Origin: an uncultured Lachnospiraceae bacterium
Lineage (GTDB): Bacteria > Bacillota > Clostridia > Lachnospirales > Lachnospiraceae
Reading direction: 5' to 3'
Length of the DNA stretch: 64,000 nt
Assembly (NCBI GenBank): GCA_900551115.1
Contig: URUY01000010.1
Coordinates: 43,688-107,687, forward strand
Part shown: in pieces, positions 8,113-16,710 of the stretch
Layout of the letters: every line of letters starts with the position of its first letter
Numbering within the stretch: position 1 is the stretch's first letter
Position numbers and translations under genes: made by a program
Notes under the pieces: model-generated
Database searches by the model: none
What the model saw: only the letters and a program-made list of their open reading frames with translations
Told to the model about the DNA's origin: nothing

Positions 8113-9426
8113 CTACGCCTCACATTTCCAAAAGAACGCACTATATGCCGGAAGCAGGCTTCCGCCGCCGAAATCATGTTCACATCCTGTTATGATATCT
8201 ACGGCTCTGCCGCAGCCTGCATCAAAATGCGCCGTAAACTCACAGTTGTCCGCATTGATTGCCACAAGCACTCTTTCGTTTTCTGTTTTTCTTTCAAAAA
8301 TACACTGTTTATTCGTTAAAAGAACGGATTTAAAGCCTCCGTAATTCAGCGCCTCCGAAGACCTTTTTGCCGCTGTAAGCTTGGCAATAAAGTCAGTAAG
8401 AGCATTCCATTCCGGTTCTGCAAAGCAAGGCCGCAGCGCCTGATCCCCCTGACCTTTCTCCCCTTCACAGCCCCACTCGCTGCCATAATAAATACAGGGA
8501 ATTCCCGGCATACCAAACAATAACGCATAAATAAGCGGCAGATGGTTTTTATCAGACAGGATGCTCGCCACCCTTGTCACATCATGGTTGTCCACAAAAG
8601 ATAACAGGTGTTTCCCTTTGTAAAGCGTCCAGTTCTCCGGTCCGAACTGTCTTAAGAGAGAGTGGTTGATTTCAAACATATTCATACTGTTAAAGCTGGA
8701 GTATAGTCCCTTGTAGCACTCATAATTCGTTGCCGAATGCAGCATGGCATCATTTACCAGACGGTTGTAATCTCCGTGGAGCATCTCTCCCACAAGAAAG
8801 AAACCCTCTTTTTTTCCGTCACAATAGCTTCTTAAGCGTCTCACAAAGTCCTCATCCAGGCTGTACGCCACATCCAGTCTGAGACCGTCTATGTCAAACT
8901 CCTTTATCCAAAAACCTACGCTTTCCAAAAGATAGTTTACTACCTCTTCATTTCTCAGGTTCAGCTTTACCAAATCATAATTGCCTTCCCAGCCTTCGTA
9001 CCACAGTCCGTCATGGTATGGTGAATCACCGTCAAAAGCAATCCGGTAAAACCAGTTGGCAAAACGTGAATTTTCCCGGTTCTGCAATACATCCTGAAAA
9101 GCAAAAAAGCCCCTGCCTGCATGATTGAACACTCCGTCCAGCACTACACGGATACCATGCTCATGCAGTTCCTTACAGATTTGCTTGAAATCGTCATTAC
9201 TTCCCAGTCTCACATCTATCTTCCGGTAATCCCTTGTATTATAGCCATGCGTATCGGCTTCAAACACCGGTGAAAAATAGACGGCATTGACCCCCAGCTT
9301 CTCCATATGGGGAAGCCAATCCCTCACCTTATTGATACGGGAGGCTGCCATTCCGTCATTTTCAAACGGGCTCCCGGTAAATCCCAAAGGATAAATCTGA
9401 TAAAAAACGCTCTCATCTGCCCACAT
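8113..9426 (-). CDS. GH13 alpha-amylase family glycosidase (cyclomaltodextrinase-like)
   Basis: The start is MWADESVFYQ at 9426, which has AAGGAGGAG just upstream; the frame extends further but without a ribosome site. The 437-residue protein has all GH13 signature regions: VVLDGVFNH, GLRLDVAYS with nucleophile Asp185, LVGEM with acid/base Glu214, and FVDNHD with Asp279. There is no signal peptide, so it acts in the cytoplasm, probably hydrolysing short alpha-glucans or cyclodextrins. The N-terminal beta domain of neopullulanases is absent. It is the first gene of the operon that continues into the ABC exporter; the reason for this pairing is not evident. Confidence 0.88.
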   Translation of the reverse strand: MWADESVFYQIYPLGFTGSPFENDGMAASRINKVRDWLPHMEKLGVNAVYFSPVFEADTHGYNTRDYRKIDVRLGSNDDFKQICKELHEHGIRVVLDGVFNHAGRGFFAFQDVLQNRENSRFANWFYRIAFDGDSPYHDGLWYEGWEGNYDLVKLNLRNEEVVNYLLESVGFWIKEFDIDGLRLDVAYSLDEDFVRRLRSYCDGKKEGFFLVGEMLHGDYNRLVNDAMLHSATNYECYKGLYSSFNSMNMFEINHSLLRQFGPENWTLYKGKHLLSFVDNHDVTRVASILSDKNHLPLIYALLFGMPGIPCIYYGSEWGCEGEKGQGDQALRPCFAEPEWNALTDFIAKLTAAKRSSEALNYGGFKSVLLTNKQCIFERKTENERVLVAINADNCEFTAHFDAGCGRAVDIITGCEHDFGGGSLLPAYSAFFWKCEA

Positions 9427-9537
9427 TATCTTCTCCTCCTTGTAATCCGTCAAACAAATTTCAATAAAGATTTTGCAATCCTGCTTTCCTTGCGCAGCCG
9501 TGTAAAGAAGGTAAACACCACCTTTTACACTGACGCT

Positions 9538-9566
9538 ATTATATATGATTTTATATTTTCTGTCCA
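9538..9566 (-). promoter_or_regulatory. Promoter of the GH13-ABC operon
   Basis: Minus strand TGGACA (9561-9566), 17-base spacer, perfect TATAAT (9538-9543). It predicts a leader of about 105 bases before the GH13 start. Confidence 0.6.
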
Positions 9567-9623
9567 CAGAACTGCCCTTCAGATTCACATAACAACATTG
9601 ACTGTCTCAGTATTTTTGCAATT

Positions 9624-9637
9624 TACATTGCAATGTA
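9624..9637. promoter_or_regulatory. 14-bp palindrome, possible operator
   Basis: TACATTGCAATGTA is a perfect inverted repeat 58 bp upstream of the GH13 -35 box and next to a second TGCAA element (9617-9621). The position suits an activator site, for example of a carbohydrate regulator, but no regulator gene lies nearby. Confidence 0.4.
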
Positions 9638-9895
9638 GATTTTGTCACAAAAGTGAGATATATGTCGATTTTTAGCGGCGTCAAAAAAGAAATCCCCAAT
9701 TTCCACATAGTTATCCACATGTACACACGTGTCATTTTTGCTTGATTTAGACGTCAAACTTGCAAAAATACCTGTCATTTATCGAACGTATTTTCTAATT
9801 CCATACTTTTTTCCCAGTTACATAATCTATAAACCTGTTCAAACTTTATGTAAACTATTTCCAAAGCCTAAAATAAAAAAACCCCTAACCTGTTT

Positions 9896-12367
9896 TTACA
9901 GCCAGCTATCCCAAAAGCGTTCTACACGTTTTGCAATGCTGTCCTTTGTCACCACTTCAAACTCCGCCCATTCCCGGGGAAAAAGGCGCTGATAAGTATA
10001 CTGTAAAAAGCGTTCATCCAAAAGGGCTATGATTCCCACATCCTCCGCAGTACGGATAACACGTCCGGCGGACTGTAAAACTTTATTCATACCCGGAAAG
10101 CGGTAGGCATAATCAAAACCGCTTTCTCCTCTCTCATCAAAAAAGCGTTTTAAGAGTTCTCTTTCACTGCATACCTGAGGAATGCCGGTTCCCACTACAA
10201 TGACTCCTATCAGGCTATCATGCTTCAAATCGATGCCCTCGCTGAAAATGCCGCCCATAACACAGAAACCAATCAGATTTCTGTCTTCTTCATCTTCCCC
10301 TGCTATCTCTACCTCCATCTGTATCATGCCAAGGTCACAGCCTTCATTTCCTTCAAACCTTGCAAGAAATTCCTCTCTGGCTGCTTCTGTCATATATTCC
10401 TCCTGAATGATACATTCCGTATGCTCATCTGCAAAACATGCGCTGTAACACTCATATACCTGTGCCAAAAAGGTATGGGAAGGAAAAAATACCATATAAT
10501 TTCCATGCCGGTTTTTAACAATTTCATTAATATAACAGGCGATATTATAAAATTCTTCTGCCGAGCGCCTTGTATACCTGCTGGTAACATCACTGCTGAC
10601 AAACAAGGCTCTCTTTTCCGGATTAAACACCGAATGTGCATATACCTCGTAATCCTCCGGCTGTCCTCCCAGCAGCTTCTTATAATACTGAATCGGAAGC
10701 AGCGTAGCAGAAAACAGGATAGTGCTTCTTCCTCTTGTCATGCACTCCTGTAAATTGACAGAGGGATTTACACAGAACAGTTTCAGCATAAAGCTGCCGT
10801 CATCTTCCATTTTTGAGTAAGTGACGTAATTGTCATCCACCCTCTCATAAATGTCCAAAAAGTGAGAAACTTCAAAATAAAAATCCAATATGTCCTTCCT
10901 GACCGGACTGTCATCATGCTCGTCCAAATACTTATCCATTGTGTCATGCAGCCGCATAACCGCCTGAACGAAGGTATCTATCATCTCCAGGACCTGATAT
11001 TCTTCACATTCCCTCTTTAAAATCAAAAGCTCCTTATTACACCTTTCAAGCTGCCGCTCCAGTTTAGGTCCGAACTCCCTGATGCGTCCCATATGTCCCA
11101 AAGCCCCTTTGGTTTCTGCGGGCAGCCGCATTCCCTCCTGTGCGTCCTTTATCTGCTTTTTTACTCTCAAAAACTCTTCTTTATACAGGACAGCACTGTA
11201 CATTTCTCTTCCCCGTTCCAAAAGATTGTGGGCTTCATCCACTAAAAAGAGATAATTTTCCTGTATGCCTTCTGAAAAAAAACGTTTCAGATAAACATGC
11301 GGGTCAAACAGATAATTATAATCCCCGATAATCCCGTCCGCAAAAAGGCTCATATCCAGACATAATTCAAACGGACAGACTTTATGCTTTTGGGCATATT
11401 CTTCTATGACTTCTCTTGTAAAGCTTTGAGCATGCACCAACAGGTCATATACGGCAGCGTTTATCCTGTCATAATGCCCCTTGGCATAGGGGCAGTATTC
11501 CGGATTGCATTCCGTTTCCTCCATAAAGCAGATTTTGTCCTTTGCCGTTATAATCACACTCTTAAACTGCAGACCCTGCTCTCTTAAAAGAGAAAAGGTA
11601 TTTTCTGCCACCGTTCTGGTAATCGTCTTTGCAGTCAGATAAAAAATCTTATCTCCCATACCATTCCCCATTGCTTTCACAGACGGAAAGACTGTCGATA
11701 TGGTTTTGCCGACACCTGTAGGCGCCTCTATAAACAGCTTTTTTTTATGGTAAATGGTTTGATATACATAAGAGGCCAGCTCCTTCTGCCCTTCCCTATA
11801 GGAAAACGGGAACTGCAGCTTCTCAATAGATTCCTGCCTCTTCTGTTTCCACTCATATTCATAATCTGCCCACTTCTTATATTCTTCCAATAAATCCTCA
11901 AACCACTTTTTTAAATTTTCTACCGTTTCTTCCTCATGGAAATACTTTAATTCCTCTGTTTCCACATTGCAGTAGGTCATTCTAATCCGTATGCTTTCCA
12001 AGTGATTCTGCATTCCATATATAGCTGCATAAACACGGGCCTGAGCAAGATGCACCGCCACCGGCTCCTTATACCGCATAACATCCTTGTAGGTAGTCTT
12101 GATTTCATCTACTGTAACCCTGCCTGATTGCTCAGTAATAATGCCGTCTGCGCGGCCTTCTATCACAATCTGATACCTGTCCGTTACATAACTGTGCCGT
12201 AAGAATACTTCGGCCTGATATTCCGCCCCTTCCCGTTTCTGCAGCATACGGTGGATTCTGCTTCCCTCCTGCATGGCATTATCCGCAGCCGCCGACCTTC
12301 TATTATCAATATCCCCGCTCCGTAATATAAATTCTACCAAATTTCTGACTGATATCCGAATTTCCAT
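9896..12367 (-). CDS. RecB-family nuclease fused to XPD/DinG-like helicase
   Basis: 823 residues in two parts. Residues 1-120 carry RecB/Cas4-type nuclease motifs: GSRIH (His39), GRAD (Asp74), DEIK (Glu88, Lys90) and QARVY (Gln109, Tyr113). Residues about 185-820 are a superfamily 2 helicase: Walker A APTGVGKT (215-222), DEAH (377-380), and four Cys at 280, 287, 292 and 331 placed like the Fe-S cluster of XPD/DinG. Motif VI is QSAGRVIR near residue 770. Such proteins unwind DNA 5' to 3' in repair or recombination; coupling to a nuclease suggests end processing. It appears to be a single-gene transcription unit. I saw no LexA box in front of it. Confidence 0.85.
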   Translation of the reverse strand: MEIRISVRNLVEFILRSGDIDNRRSAAADNAMQEGSRIHRMLQKREGAEYQAEVFLRHSYVTDRYQIVIEGRADGIITEQSGRVTVDEIKTTYKDVMRYKEPVAVHLAQARVYAAIYGMQNHLESIRIRMTYCNVETEELKYFHEEETVENLKKWFEDLLEEYKKWADYEYEWKQKRQESIEKLQFPFSYREGQKELASYVYQTIYHKKKLFIEAPTGVGKTISTVFPSVKAMGNGMGDKIFYLTAKTITRTVAENTFSLLREQGLQFKSVIITAKDKICFMEETECNPEYCPYAKGHYDRINAAVYDLLVHAQSFTREVIEEYAQKHKVCPFELCLDMSLFADGIIGDYNYLFDPHVYLKRFFSEGIQENYLFLVDEAHNLLERGREMYSAVLYKEEFLRVKKQIKDAQEGMRLPAETKGALGHMGRIREFGPKLERQLERCNKELLILKRECEEYQVLEMIDTFVQAVMRLHDTMDKYLDEHDDSPVRKDILDFYFEVSHFLDIYERVDDNYVTYSKMEDDGSFMLKLFCVNPSVNLQECMTRGRSTILFSATLLPIQYYKKLLGGQPEDYEVYAHSVFNPEKRALFVSSDVTSRYTRRSAEEFYNIACYINEIVKNRHGNYMVFFPSHTFLAQVYECYSACFADEHTECIIQEEYMTEAAREEFLARFEGNEGCDLGMIQMEVEIAGEDEEDRNLIGFCVMGGIFSEGIDLKHDSLIGVIVVGTGIPQVCSERELLKRFFDERGESGFDYAYRFPGMNKVLQSAGRVIRTAEDVGIIALLDERFLQYTYQRLFPREWAEFEVVTKDSIAKRVERFWDSWL

Positions 12368-12466
12368 GTATACTCATGCCTTTCTTTGAGAGAGACCTGC
12401 AATTTTGCAGAACAAAGTATGCTGCGCACATCCTTGTATACTTGTTATGATCCCAAGATAGAAAAA

Positions 12467-12505
12467 ACTCCCTATCAAGATAGTACTCTATCTTAAATAG
12501 GGAGT
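12467..12505 (-). terminator. Terminator after the HPr-like gene
   Basis: Outer arms ACTCCCTAT / ATAGGGAGT and inner arms AAGATAG / CTATCTT around TACT form a strong hairpin, with A6 on the left (T6 for leftward RNA) and T5 on the right. It lies 57 bases past the HPr-like stop. Confidence 0.85.
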
Positions 12506-12561
12506 CAATTTTTACTTCCGGGGCAAAAGCTGTCGCCGTGTTGAAAAAGCAGCCTGCCTGA

Positions 12562-12786
12562 TTAACAGGCTATTGCACAGACTTTAAGCAAATCTTCAAA
12601 TTCCGCATTATAACCGTCATATCGAACTGTCAGTTCCTTTGAAAAATCAAGTCCATATACTCCAAGGAAAGATTTTGCATCTACCACATATCTATTATAA
12701 GCAATGTCAATGTCAAAATCGCACCTGGAAGCCACAGCTACAAAATGCTTTACTTCATCCGGAGTTAATCTGATTTTACGTTCCAT
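12562..12786 (-). CDS. HPr-like protein lacking the phosphorylatable His
   Basis: 74 residues from MERKIRL at 12786, chosen because AAAGGATGG lies 9 bases upstream; a TTG start 7 codons earlier would use up that site. Residues 10-55 align with the second half of HPr: ASRCDFDIDIAYNR and AKSFLGVYGLD match the HPr pattern AS-FDSDI--EYNG and LKSIMGVMSL. The Ser46 regulatory position (KSFLGV) is kept. The GxHARP loop holding His15 is replaced by LTPDEVKHF, so phosphotransfer from Enzyme I is unlikely. This is reminiscent of Crh, which also keeps Ser46 but not His15, yet the sequence is divergent. Monocistronic, with its own promoter and terminator. Confidence 0.72.
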   Translation of the reverse strand: MERKIRLTPDEVKHFVAVASRCDFDIDIAYNRYVVDAKSFLGVYGLDFSKELTVRYDGYNAEFEDLLKVCAIAC

Positions 12787-12882
12787 ATCTCGTTGCCATC
12801 CTTTCAAAAATAACTTACATTTGGTTGCAGATTACTGCTAAAGCCGCCCTTTTATGAGCTTTTTAGCTTTTTAATGAATATG

Positions 12883-12910
12883 ATTATACTCGCTCTGCAC
12901 CAAATGTAAA
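12883..12910 (-). promoter_or_regulatory. Promoter of the HPr-like gene
   Basis: Minus strand TTTACA (12905-12910), 16-base spacer, perfect TATAAT (12883-12888), about 100 bases before the start codon. Confidence 0.7.
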
Positions 12911-13070
12911 GCATTTTTTTTCGGGCAAATTCGACAATTTTTCGCAAATTTTCTCAAGCGCTCCCATTCTCTTACATATTGTTTACTGCCTGATTATACA
13001 CCTTGGCTGCTGTTAGCAGTGTTGCACAATTTTTTATTTCACTACGGTAAACTGCCAAAGAAATTTTTGG

Positions 13071-13880
13071 CTATTTTTTAGCAAATTCCACCATATAAGG
13101 CCTGAATCGCAATGGCAGCATATTTCCCTGTAATTTCAGATTTTTTCGGTCCTTTATACTAATATTATGACAAAAATGCCTGAACAGTTCCTGATAATGC
13201 TGTTCTTCTGCAGACAACCGCAAAACGTTTTTTTCTTCTTCCATACCGGCTGCCGCTTCTTGTCCCTCCATCAAAAACCACTCTTTTCCGGTTGGATGCA
13301 GTGCATAAACATTCCGCCCCTCATCATGGATAATAAAATTTTCTCCGGGAAATCTGTCCGCAAAATGCTCTGCCAGCATAGGCAGAATATTGTTCTTAGG
13401 CCTGATTACTGCATGCAGAAGCCCGTTTTCCAGCTCCTGAAAACGTAAGAAGCCTTTCAAATGCAACAATTCATTAACGGCTCCCCTGTTCAATTCCATT
13501 ACCCTTCGGATATTGTTGTCTGAAAGATGCTCCAAAACACGTCCCCGTCTTTTTGCTGAAAGCCCGTATACTACTGTTTTATAGACTGCCTGTGCCTTTT
13601 CTAAGGCCGGAGAGGAAAGCGCCATGCAAAGTGTATAATAATCAGCTTCCCCAAAACGTGTACGAAGGGTACGGCTCACCTTTTTAGCTTTTTCATTATC
13701 CGCAGCAACCTGTCTGTAAGAAGTAAAAAGCATAAGCGTTTCCTCTTCTCCTATCTGCAGGCCAATATGCTCATGCGGAATACGCAGCGCATACGCCTCG
13801 TAAATACCCGTAAATATCCCCTCTAAGCTGTCTTCGCAAAGCAGCATAATGTTCTGGCTGCCGTCTTTTGGTTTTTCCAC
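13071..13880 (-). CDS. TIGR03915/DUF4130 family putative DNA repair protein
   Basis: The body begins LLCEDSLEGIFTGIYEAY, the hallmark opening of TIGR03915 proteins, followed by a charged helical region and a C-terminal FCHNISIKDRKNLKLQ segment. The start is uncertain. I favour GTG at 13880 behind GAGGAAGGGGG, giving about 269 residues, close to the family length. A GTG at 13976 overlaps the upstream stop (GTGA) and would add 32 Cys/Lys-rich residues that do not look like the family. It always pairs with the TIGR03916 radical SAM protein, as here, and both are thought to act in DNA repair; the exact reaction is unknown. Confidence 0.82.
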   Translation of the reverse strand: MEKPKDGSQNIMLLCEDSLEGIFTGIYEAYALRIPHEHIGLQIGEEETLMLFTSYRQVAADNEKAKKVSRTLRTRFGEADYYTLCMALSSPALEKAQAVYKTVVYGLSAKRRGRVLEHLSDNNIRRVMELNRGAVNELLHLKGFLRFQELENGLLHAVIRPKNNILPMLAEHFADRFPGENFIIHDEGRNVYALHPTGKEWFLMEGQEAAAGMEEEKNVLRLSAEEQHYQELFRHFCHNISIKDRKNLKLQGNMLPLRFRPYMVEFAKK

Positions 13881-13972
13881 CGCATTTGCCCCCTTCCTCG
13901 TTTCTCTTATTTTCTGCTTGCTTTCGTCCTTTCCCACAGAATGGAATGCTTTCTTACAGAATATACAAAAAA

Positions 13973-15325
13973 TCACATCTGTCCCAACAGTACCTTTCCA
14001 CTGTCTACCACTGTAGGCTGGGCGTCAAAAGCGGTATCATCAAATAAAGATAGCTGTCTGTAGGTCATTCCGTCTCCCGCAAGCTGCTGCCGTATTTTGA
14101 TATCAGCCGTAAGGTTGCGCACAATATAATCCTCTTCCAGCTTTGTACGGTACATCATCCTGCCGTTGCAGGTAATAAAATACAATGCTCTTTTTAGTAC
14201 TACCCCTATCTTCCTTAACGATTCAAAATCCAGGCGGCAGGTACGTCTGGCACTGACAATGCGCTTTGCGCTTTTCACTCCGATTCCGGGTACTCTGAGT
14301 ATCATTTCATAAGAAGCTCTGTTTATCTCTACCGGAAACTGCTCCAGATGCCTGACCGCCCAGTCCTCCTTGGGGTCCAGCATCACATTAAAGAACGGTC
14401 TTTCCTCACTTAACAGTTCTTCCGCCTTAAAACCGTAAAACCGAAGCAGCCAGTCTGCCTGATATAGTCTGTGTTCCCGCAAAAGGGGCGGTCCGCCGGG
14501 AAGCGCCGGCAGCGACTTGTCTTCGTTCACTTTTACAAAGGCCGAATAAAAGACCCTTTTCAAATCAAACTTACTATAGAGGCTTTCCGCTACGTTGATA
14601 ATCTGATAATCACTTTCCGGCGTGGCTCCGATAATCATCTGCGTAGACTGTCCGCCGCTTACAAATTTAGGCGCATTGCGGTACTGCACTATTTCATTTT
14701 TATTTTCTGTTATACCGTTCTGAATCTGCCGCATGGGCGCAAGGATATTTCTCCTGTGCTTATTAGGCGCCAGCGCCTTCAGGCCTTCTGCCGTCGGAAG
14801 CTCCAAATTGACGCTCATCCTGTCCGCCAGATAGCCGGTAAGCTGAATCAGCCGCGGATCCGCTCCCGGTATGGCCTTTATGTGTACATATCCGTTAAAA
14901 CGATATCTGTTGCGAAGAAGATACAGCGTCCTGTACAGCAGTTCCATGGTAGCATTAGGGCTTTGTATGATTCCTGAGCTTAAGAACAGCCCTTCTATAT
15001 AATTCCGCCTGTAAAACTGCATGGTCAGCTCGCATACCTCCTCCGGCGTAAAGGTCGCACGCCTTACGTCATTAGACCTGCGGTTCAGACAATACTTGCA
15101 GTCATAAATACATTCGTTTGTAAATAAAATTTTTAGCAGGGAGATACATCTGCCGTCAGCACTGAAGCTGTGACAGATTCCTCCTTTTGCGCAGTTTCCC
15201 ATATCCCTGCCGTTTCCCTTCCGTTCCACACCGCTGGAGGTACAGGCTACATCATATTTAGCCGCATCGCTTAAAATTTCAAGCTTTTCCATAATACCCA
15301 TTTCACCTGTGGACAAATATTCCAT
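13973..15325 (-). CDS. TIGR03916 putative DNA repair radical SAM protein
   Basis: About 450 residues from MEYLSTGEMG at 15325 (GGGAGGG lies upstream). The radical SAM cluster motif is NECIYDCKYC, with Cys72, Cys76 and Cys79 in a CxxxCxxC arrangement. The C-terminal third has a helix-hairpin-helix, LRVPGIGVKSAKRI, the non-specific DNA-binding motif of repair enzymes. That combination defines TIGR03916, proposed to repair or modify DNA bases by radical chemistry. The promoter at 15369-15397 is flanked by two LexA-type boxes, so induction by DNA damage is expected. It overlaps or closely precedes its TIGR03915 partner. Confidence 0.88.
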   Translation of the reverse strand: MEYLSTGEMGIMEKLEILSDAAKYDVACTSSGVERKGNGRDMGNCAKGGICHSFSADGRCISLLKILFTNECIYDCKYCLNRRSNDVRRATFTPEEVCELTMQFYRRNYIEGLFLSSGIIQSPNATMELLYRTLYLLRNRYRFNGYVHIKAIPGADPRLIQLTGYLADRMSVNLELPTAEGLKALAPNKHRRNILAPMRQIQNGITENKNEIVQYRNAPKFVSGGQSTQMIIGATPESDYQIINVAESLYSKFDLKRVFYSAFVKVNEDKSLPALPGGPPLLREHRLYQADWLLRFYGFKAEELLSEERPFFNVMLDPKEDWAVRHLEQFPVEINRASYEMILRVPGIGVKSAKRIVSARRTCRLDFESLRKIGVVLKRALYFITCNGRMMYRTKLEEDYIVRNLTADIKIRQQLAGDGMTYRQLSLFDDTAFDAQPTVVDSGKVLLGQM

Positions 15326-15349
15326 GACGTGCCGTCCCTCCCTTTCTTC

Positions 15350-15419
15350 AAACATATGTTCTTTTCTTATACTATCATGATTTTTTTCTTTTTGCAATAA
15401 GTTTTTAGAACAAATGTTC
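15350..15419 (-). promoter_or_regulatory. Promoter flanked by two LexA/DinR-type SOS boxes
   Basis: On the minus strand TTGCAA (15392-15397), 17-base spacer, TAGTAT (15369-15374). One box, GAACATTTGTTC (15408-15419), perfectly fits the Firmicutes LexA core GAAC-N4-GTTC and sits just upstream of the -35. A second, GAACATATGTTT (15350-15361), has one mismatch and covers the transcript start. Binding at both would block the polymerase. The assignment to LexA rests on the consensus only. Confidence 0.75.
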
Positions 15420-15531
15420 TTTTATATGTTTTTTTCAAAATCCCCAAAAACCTCTTGCAAACCGTTCCAAAAAGCGGTTAAATAGAATAAGTATTTACAT
15501 ATCCTTATATTTTATGAAATGGAGAAGTCAA

Positions 15532-16542
15532 ATGAGTGAAACAAAACTGCCGGAAGGGTATAAGTCACAGCTTAACCTGTACGATACCCAGATAGCCATC
15601 AAGACCGTAAAAGATTTTTTCCAGACACTGCTTGCAGAAAGACTGCATCTGCTGCGCGTTTCTGCTCCCTTGTTTGTAGACCCTGCGTCTGGTCTGAACG
15701 ACAACCTGAACGGAGTTGAGCGTCCTGTCACTTTTGACATCAAAGAACAAGCAGGCAGAGAGGCTGAAATTGTACACTCTCTTGCTAAGTGGAAACGCTA
15801 TGCACTTAAGAAATATGGTTTTCATGTAGGTGAAGGTCTTTATACTGACATGAGCGCCATAAGACGTGACGAGGACGTCGATAATATACATTCTATCTAT
15901 GTAGACCAATGGGACTGGGAAAAAATCATCGAAAAAGAAGACCGTACCCTGGATACCTTAAAGGACACTGTACGCACAGTTTACAAGGTCTTGAGAAAAA
16001 CAGAAAAATACATGTCCATTCATTATGATTATATTGAAGAAATACTGCCTCATGATATCTTTTTTATCACTGTACAGGAGTTGGAAGACATGTTTCCTGA
16101 TTATTCCCCCAAGGAGAGGGAATATTACATAGCCAAAGCCAAAGGCGCCGTTTGCATTATGCAGATTGGGGATGTTATGGAGTCAGGCGAACGCCACGAT
16201 GGCCGCGCTCCGGACTACGACGACTGGTCCTTAAATGCCGATATCATTGTGTATTACCCGGTACTGGATATTGCTTTAGAGCTTTCCTCCATGGGTATCC
16301 GTGTAGATAAAGATGCCCTCCTTTCACAGCTTGCGAAAGCCGGCTGCCCGGAACGCGCCGAATTGCCTTTCCAGCAGTCTGTCATTAAAGAGGAACTGCC
16401 CTTTACCATCGGCGGCGGCATCGGTCAGTCCCGCATCTGTATGTTTTTCTTACGAAAAGCACACATCGGAGAAGTGCAATGTTCACTATGGCCGGACGAT
16501 ACCATGCAGGAAACCGCAAAAAAAGGCCTTCAGCTTCTTTAA
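15532..16542 (+). CDS. asnA: Aspartate--ammonia ligase (asparagine synthetase A)
   Basis: 336 residues from MSETKLPEGY at 15532, with GGAGAAG seven bases before; an ATG six codons earlier lacks a ribosome site. It makes asparagine from aspartate, ammonia and ATP in the cytoplasm. AsnA landmarks are present: RVSAPLFV, GLNDNLNGVERPV, the SLAKWKRYAL segment, YTDMSAIRRDED, YVDQWDWE, and the C-terminal GGGIGQSRICM (class II synthetase motif 3). Length equals that of other AsnA enzymes. It is divergent from the radical SAM gene and is followed by a strong terminator, so it is monocistronic. A possible promoter is TTGCAA (15455-15460) and TAAATA (15479-15484). Confidence 0.96.
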   Translation: MSETKLPEGYKSQLNLYDTQIAIKTVKDFFQTLLAERLHLLRVSAPLFVDPASGLNDNLNGVERPVTFDIKEQAGREAEIVHSLAKWKRYALKKYGFHVGEGLYTDMSAIRRDEDVDNIHSIYVDQWDWEKIIEKEDRTLDTLKDTVRTVYKVLRKTEKYMSIHYDYIEEILPHDIFFITVQELEDMFPDYSPKEREYYIAKAKGAVCIMQIGDVMESGERHDGRAPDYDDWSLNADIIVYYPVLDIALELSSMGIRVDKDALLSQLAKAGCPERAELPFQQSVIKEELPFTIGGGIGQSRICMFFLRKAHIGEVQCSLWPDDTMQETAKKGLQLL

Positions 16543-16569
16543 AAATTTCTTTATGAATTTCCAAAACAC

Positions 16570-16634
16570 AAAACCGGAGTCTCCCTGAACCGACCTACAA
16601 AAGTTAGACCGTTTCAGGGGTTACTCCGGTTTTT
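16570..16634 (+). terminator. Bidirectional terminator after asnA
   Basis: Strong two-step hairpin: AACCGGAGT / ACTCCGGTT outer and CCCTGAA / TTCAGGG inner arms, ending in T5. It stands between the convergent asnA and VOC genes and can serve both. Confidence 0.9.
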
Positions 16635-16710
16635 ATTCTGTATTTGCAACGCAGCCGTTCATATGAGCGGCTATTCTGACAGAACACATTCCCATAATAA
16701 AAAACATCTG

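Larger units (their letters stand above)
9427..9895. other. Gene-free interval upstream of the GH13 operon
   Basis: This 469-bp AT-rich gap holds the leftward GH13 promoter (9538-9566). A small hairpin in the leader (about 9501-9529) has TGTAA/TTACA outer and AAGGT/ACCTT inner arms. A perfect 14-bp palindrome TACATTGCAATGTA lies at 9624-9637, ACACGTGT at 9725-9732, and one consensus DnaA-box 9-mer TTATCCACA at 9711-9719. No convincing open reading frame was found. Confidence 0.6.

Noticed and set aside
9711..9719. Perfect DnaA box TTATCCACA
   Set aside because: A single box without a cluster, AT-rich unwinding element or dnaA/dnaN/rpmH neighbours is not evidence of an origin.
9896..12367. 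Nuclease-helicase as part of a CRISPR or defence island
   Set aside because: No CRISPR repeats, cas genes, integrase or other defence genes are next to it.
13881..13976. N-terminal 32 codons of the TIGR03915 frame from the GTG overlapping the radical-SAM stop
   Set aside because: The segment does not resemble the family and a stronger ribosome site precedes the GTG at 13880, although coupling makes the longer start possible.
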